Positions 60,377 to 64,000 of a DNA stretch of 64,000 nucleotides are shown piece by piece. The notes under the pieces are model-generated. The model had not been told where the DNA came from. It worked only from the letters and a program-made list of their open reading frames with translations, and did not search any database. The DNA comes from Duganella dendranthematis. Lineage in GTDB: Bacteria; Pseudomonadota; Gammaproteobacteria; Burkholderiales; Burkholderiaceae_D. A program made the translations under genes and the position numbers. The stretch lies in assembly GCF_012849375.1 (NCBI RefSeq), contig NZ_CP051684.1:6386001-6450000 (forward strand), given 5' to 3'. Position 1 is the stretch's first letter. Each line of letters opens with the position of its first letter.

Positions 60377-62628
60377 CAGAAGCGCGCCTTCACCCGCAGG
60401 CCCACCGTGCGTGGACGCACCATGTACACCAGGTTCCCCGGCTGGATGGCGATGGTGTTCGCCGTCACGTCACTGACTTTGGCGCCGTTGGTCAGGTTGG
60501 TGCCGAACAGGCCGAATTCGTAGGCGCCGGTACGATAGGTCACGGTGGCGTTCAGCGTATTCGAAGACGGTATCTCTTCGTAGCTGCCCTGCGCCGCTGC
60601 GAAGTTGGTGTAGGCGCTGCCGCGATGCGAGTAGCTCCCTAGGAAGCCCAATTCGTCCACGCCGTTTACCGGTACGTAGTAACTGGCGTTGACGGTCGCG
60701 GCGAGACGCGGCGCATACGGCACGCGGCTGCCTTCCGGGATATTCTGCGCGGCGATGCCGGTGACCACGGTGCGCGTGGCGTAGGCATGGTTGTAGGCTG
60801 CGCTCAAGCCCACCGATGCGCGACGGGTGATCTTGAAGGCCGTCTCCAGCTCCAGCCCTTCGCTGCGGATCTTGCCGGCGTTCTGCGTGAAGTAGTAGGT
60901 GCATGGCAGCTTGTTAAACACCTGCACGTCCCTCCACTCAATCAGGTAGGCGTTGGCGTTGAAGGTCAGGCGATGATCGAGCAGCGTGTTCTTGGTGCCG
61001 GCCTCAAAGTTCCACAAGCTGTCCGGCGCAAAGGTCGATGGCGCGTTGATGCCACAGAAGTTGAATGGCACCGGCTGATTGTTCCCGCCGTAGCGGAAGC
61101 CCTTGCCCACCGACGTGTACAAGGTGTGATCGGGGTCGAGTCGATAGGCCGCCGCAAAGCGCGGATTGCCGCCGCGCGAGGTGGCACTGCTGTTGCTCAG
61201 TTCCGGCTGGCCTACCGGCGCGGTGGGCGTGGCGCCGACCAGATTGCCGAACAAACCGGTGAAGCGCAAATCAAAATCCTGCGTGCCGCGGAACAGACGC
61301 AGGCCGGCCGTCAGGTCCAGCTTGTCCCACACCGTGTACGTCCCTTCCGCAAACAGCGCGGCCTGGCGCGACTTGGTATTCTGCTGGCCGGAGAAGAAGT
61401 CATTCGGATTGAAGGCCAGTTCGTTGGTCTGCGAGTTATAGCCGGGGAAGTTGTGCGTCTCGGCGAAGCGCGCATCAAAGCCTTCGGTTGGCTCGTCCTG
61501 CCGGGTATCGCGCTTGCCCGCCTCGAAGAAGGCACCGGCGGTCCATTTGAACGGGCCATCACCCTTGGAACTCAATCGGAACTCCTGCGTGAAGTCCTTA
61601 ACCGCATTGCCGATCGTGTACGCAGCCTTCATCAGCGGGTCTTTGCCGCCGAAGATGAAGGCGGTGGCGGGATACTGCGCCGATGTCACGTACAGCGTAT
61701 CGCGATGCAGATACGACGTGGACGACACCAACTGTGCGCCGCCGAAGTCATAGTTCACGCCCAAGTTATAAAGTTGCAGCTTGTCGTTGCTGGTCTGCGG
61801 GATCAGCGCGAAGGTGGTGTACGGCGCCAGCCCGGCGTAGGCATCGTTGATGCCGCCCTTGATATTGGAGGCGGTGACGCTGGCGTCAATCACCAGATCG
61901 CGCGATGGCTTCACGCGCAATGCCGCCCTGCCCTGATTGGTCGATACGGAATTGGTAATGGCGCCGTTGTACTGGTTGCGGATGTAGCCGGAGTCATTGC
62001 CGGTATATGCGGTCAGGCGCAGCGCGGCCACATCATCCTTCAGCGGCAGATTGACCGCGCCGCGCAGATTGTGGTTGGCGCCCCCAAACTTGGAGGTTTG
62101 CGATCCCACCGCTTCCACAGTGCCGAAGAAGTCATTCAGCTCCGGCTTTTGCGTAATCTGACGCACCGCGCCGGCCATCGCGCCCGCGCCAAACAGCGTG
62201 CCTTGCGGCCCTTGCAGCACTTCCACCCGCTCCAGGTCCAGCACCTTCAGGTCAGGGTTGCCGGATTTGAGCGTCACCGGCATATCGTCGATGTACACCG
62301 CCACCAGTGACGAATCCTGCACCTCGGATGGCACGATGCCGCGCACTACCAATCCGCGCATGGTGATGTTGTTAACGCCCGGCCCCTGCTCCTGCACCGA
62401 CATGGCCGGCACCAGGTTGGCGATATCGGTCAGATTGCCCTGGCCGTAGCGCGTCAGGCTATCCGGCTTGATCACCGTAATGGCGGCCGGCACTTGCTGC
62501 ACGTCGACCGCCGTGGCGGAACGGGTGGCGGTAACTTCTACTTTTTCGATTTTGTCCGAGTCCGGCTCTGCGGCGATGGCGACGCCGGCCGACAAGGCGG
62601 CGACTGCCAGTAAGGTGCGCTTGCTCAT
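60376..62628 (-). CDS. TonB-dependent receptor (desaturase operon)
   Basis: A 750-residue outer-membrane receptor with signal peptide (TLLAVAALSAGVAIA), TonB-box-like KVEVTATRS, plug motifs NITMRGLVVRG, VYIDDMPVT, LERVEVLQGPQGTLFGAGAMAGAVRQITQKP and a barrel ending LRVKARF. This plug style is that of siderophore/vitamin-type or sphingomonad-type receptors and differs from those at 40278 and 52853. It is first in a three-gene operon with the desaturase and PhnD-like genes. AAAGGG lies shortly before the ATG. Ligand unknown. Confidence 0.92.
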   Translation of the reverse strand: MSKRTLLAVAALSAGVAIAAEPDSDKIEKVEVTATRSATAVDVQQVPAAITVIKPDSLTRYGQGNLTDIANLVPAMSVQEQGPGVNNITMRGLVVRGIVPSEVQDSSLVAVYIDDMPVTLKSGNPDLKVLDLERVEVLQGPQGTLFGAGAMAGAVRQITQKPELNDFFGTVEAVGSQTSKFGGANHNLRGAVNLPLKDDVAALRLTAYTGNDSGYIRNQYNGAITNSVSTNQGRAALRVKPSRDLVIDASVTASNIKGGINDAYAGLAPYTTFALIPQTSNDKLQLYNLGVNYDFGGAQLVSSTSYLHRDTLYVTSAQYPATAFIFGGKDPLMKAAYTIGNAVKDFTQEFRLSSKGDGPFKWTAGAFFEAGKRDTRQDEPTEGFDARFAETHNFPGYNSQTNELAFNPNDFFSGQQNTKSRQAALFAEGTYTVWDKLDLTAGLRLFRGTQDFDLRFTGLFGNLVGATPTAPVGQPELSNSSATSRGGNPRFAAAYRLDPDHTLYTSVGKGFRYGGNNQPVPFNFCGINAPSTFAPDSLWNFEAGTKNTLLDHRLTFNANAYLIEWRDVQVFNKLPCTYYFTQNAGKIRSEGLELETAFKITRRASVGLSAAYNHAYATRTVVTGIAAQNIPEGSRVPYAPRLAATVNASYYVPVNGVDELGFLGSYSHRGSAYTNFAAAQGSYEEIPSSNTLNATVTYRTGAYEFGLFGTNLTNGAKVSDVTANTIAIQPGNLVYMVRPRTVGLRVKARF

Positions 62629-62782
62629 CTATACCCTTTTGATGTTCTCCCAAAAGTGAGTATAAATTGGGCGAACGCAACGGGAAACGAATTTAAACAA
62701 GCTTCTTTATGCAGAAATTGCGTGGCCGTCAAGGTGAGACAGCGTACAGCCGCAGCCACTGGGGGCGCGCAAAATAAAGTCT

Positions 62783-62989
62783 ATGGATACGCACCCCGAA
62801 CTAATCAAACCACGCAAATTCCCACCGGCCGCCTATGCGATGCACAGGCAGATGGTGGCGGTACGCAGGACGATTTCAGCAAACACTGTGGAAGAGTCGG
62901 AAGCGGCGGCGCGTTGGGCGCAGGCATGGTATCAGCTGGTGCAGCGCAAGCTGGATCAACTCCAGCATGCGCCACGATACTTGCATTAG
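62783..62989 (+). CDS. Small hypothetical protein
   Basis: A 68-residue open frame with a plausible protein composition: charged and helical (YAMHRQMVAVRRTISAN, RWAQAWYQLVQRKLDQL). No family recognised and no clear ribosome-binding site before the ATG. Its last 4 bp overlap the convergent Crp/Fnr gene. It could be spurious; the 154 bp upstream contain the divergent promoter of the TonB receptor operon. Confidence 0.4.
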   Translation: MDTHPELIKPRKFPPAAYAMHRQMVAVRRTISANTVEESEAAARWAQAWYQLVQRKLDQLQHAPRYLH

Positions 62990-63729
62990 GCAGCAGAGTA
63001 GCAACCGCCGGCGCGGCGTTCCATGGCATGACGGTCGATGACGGTGACGGTGCCGCGGCGATATTCGATCAAGCCTTCTTCTTGCAGCTTGCCGGCGCAG
63101 CAGGTGATCGATTCACGGCGCACGCCCAGCATGTTGGCGATCATCTCCTGGGTCACTTTCAATTCGTTGGTCAGCGAACGGTCCAGACGTTCCAGCAACC
63201 AGCGGCACAGGCGCTGTTCAATGCTGCCGTGACGGACACCGGCCACGGTCTGAGCCAGTTGGGCGAACAGCGAGCTGGTATGACGCATCAGTTGCTGCGC
63301 CAATGCGCCACCGCTGAAGAATGCCTGACGCAGCACGGACGATTTGATGCGGTAGCCGTAGCCGCTGGTCTGGACAACGGCCGAGCAGTTGGCGCGCTCG
63401 TTTTCATACATCGTCACGCCGACGACACCTTCGCGGCCGACCACGGCCACTTCGGCGGCGCCGCCCTCTTCGGTTTCATATTGCAGCGAAACGATGGCAT
63501 TGGTCGGGAAGTAGGCATATTCCATCGACTCACCAGTATCGAACAGGCGTTTGCCGGCTTCCAGCGTTACCAGATCCAGATGGACAAACAGGTCAATCAG
63601 CTCCTCACGCGACAGACCACGCAGCAATTCGTTCTGCTGCGCGCCCGTCAGGCTGATCACCGGTGTAGCAGTTTGCTGCATCGAGCGAGGGATGCTGGCG
63701 GAGACGGAAGTTTGATTAGCTGCGTACAT
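62986..63729 (-). CDS. Crp/Fnr family transcriptional regulator
   Basis: A 247-residue regulator with a cyclic-nucleotide-binding-like beta-roll (about 30-150: LEAGKRLFDTGESMEYAYFPTNAIVSLQYE) and a C-terminal winged helix (TQEMIANMLGVRRESITCCAGKLQEEGLIEYRRG). It lacks the N-terminal cysteine cluster of FNR, so it is not an oxygen-sensing iron-sulfur type; the cAMP-binding arginine/glutamate motif is not evident either. ATG 63729 has GAGG 6 bases upstream; an ATG at 63765 would add twelve residues. Its targets are unknown. Confidence 0.92.
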   Translation of the reverse strand: MYAANQTSVSASIPRSMQQTATPVISLTGAQQNELLRGLSREELIDLFVHLDLVTLEAGKRLFDTGESMEYAYFPTNAIVSLQYETEEGGAAEVAVVGREGVVGVTMYENERANCSAVVQTSGYGYRIKSSVLRQAFFSGGALAQQLMRHTSSLFAQLAQTVAGVRHGSIEQRLCRWLLERLDRSLTNELKVTQEMIANMLGVRRESITCCAGKLQEEGLIEYRRGTVTVIDRHAMERRAGGCYSAA

Positions 63730-64000
63730 TTTGTGCCTCATCTGTTTATGTGTTGGATGACTCACACTATATCCGTGCTATGTACGCTCGATTATAGGAA
63801 CACAGATGGGCCTTATGTAGGCAAGGAACATAGGCCGGTGTCAGCCTGATCCTACGCTTAAGATATTTAATGCTGCTAGGAAAGGGAAAAGATGGGCATG
63901 GAGACGCTCAGCAGCTGCGCGGCGCGCCGCTGAGCAGGAGATGCTACTGCGCTACGTGGCGCAGGATCTCAAGGAATGAATTTAAAGCGCGAACCTTCTT
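63730..64000. other. Right-end intergenic stretch without a recognisable gene
   Basis: The 271 bp beyond the Crp/Fnr start contain no open frame I can support. The first part is AT-rich and should hold the crp-like promoter. At 63904-63933 a GCTCAGC...GCTGAGC inverted repeat with a GC-rich centre is present; a gene entering from the right cannot be excluded. Confidence 0.4.

Noticed and set aside
63867..63980. Short open frames near the right end (for example ending at 63979)
   Set aside because: All are under 40 codons, lack supporting sequence features and overlap an inverted repeat.
1..64000. Prophage, integrative element or defence island
   Set aside because: No integrase, transposase, structural phage gene, restriction or toxin-antitoxin gene was seen, and composition is even except for short promoter regions.

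Overview
The window looks like a chromosomal segment of a GC-rich betaproteobacterium, most likely Oxalobacteraceae of the Duganella/Massilia/Telluria type. This rests on base composition, the many TonB-dependent receptors, a Caulobacter-type oxidative xylose pathway and the style of the genes; it is inferred by eye, without a database search. There are no rRNA or tRNA genes, CRISPR arrays, phage genes or transposases. Coding density is high, and no gap reaches 300 bases.

Region 1 (1-3.4 kb): the start of a TonB-dependent receptor sits downstream of an alginate-lyase-family gene whose promoter carries LacI-type palindromes. It is followed by a TetR regulator, a small membrane protein and a VOC-fold protein.

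Region 2 (3.5-27.1 kb) is a xylan and xylose locus. A minus-strand operon runs xylX-xylB-xylC-xylD (oxidative Weimberg route from D-xylose to 2-oxoglutarate semialdehyde), then xylF-xylG-xylH (xylose ABC importer), then a GH3 glycosidase broken by a one-base frameshift. From the same 130-bp intergenic region a plus-strand operon encodes a GDSL esterase, a GH43 enzyme and a GH115 alpha-glucuronidase. Beyond lie a GH10 xylanase divergent from a GH67 alpha-glucuronidase, a LacI regulator and a carboxylesterase. Both divergent promoter regions contain a motif resembling the Xanthomonas xyl-box.

Region 3 (27.2-35.7 kb) is mixed: a tightly coupled M1 peptidase / DUF6702-like / TonB receptor operon, an aldo-keto reductase, two small genes and a chemotaxis receptor with a clear terminator.

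Region 4 (35.7-58.6 kb) is an organosulfur scavenging locus and the most interesting part. Fourteen minus-strand genes (51777 down to 35739) with gaps of at most 37 bp encode SsuC, SsuB, a SfnB/DszC-like flavoprotein, SsuD, a 2-hydroxyacid dehydrogenase, a class II aldolase, a complete TonB-ExbB-ExbD set, two SsuA-like binding proteins, a TonB receptor, an NtaA/DszA-like monooxygenase, and a cysteine-dioxygenase-like cupin fused to four rhodanese domains. A LysR gene lies just upstream. A 55-bp AT-rich element between LysR and ssuC is repeated (42 of 55 bases identical, no gaps) at exactly the same distance in front of an exported amine oxidase/RidA operon at 57.4 kb. This suggests one regulon joining sulfonate use with periplasmic amine oxidation.

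Region 5 (58.6-64 kb): a TonB receptor, membrane di-iron desaturase/hydroxylase and PhnD-like protein form an overlapping operon, followed by a small open frame and a Crp/Fnr regulator. REP-like hairpins flank several of these units.
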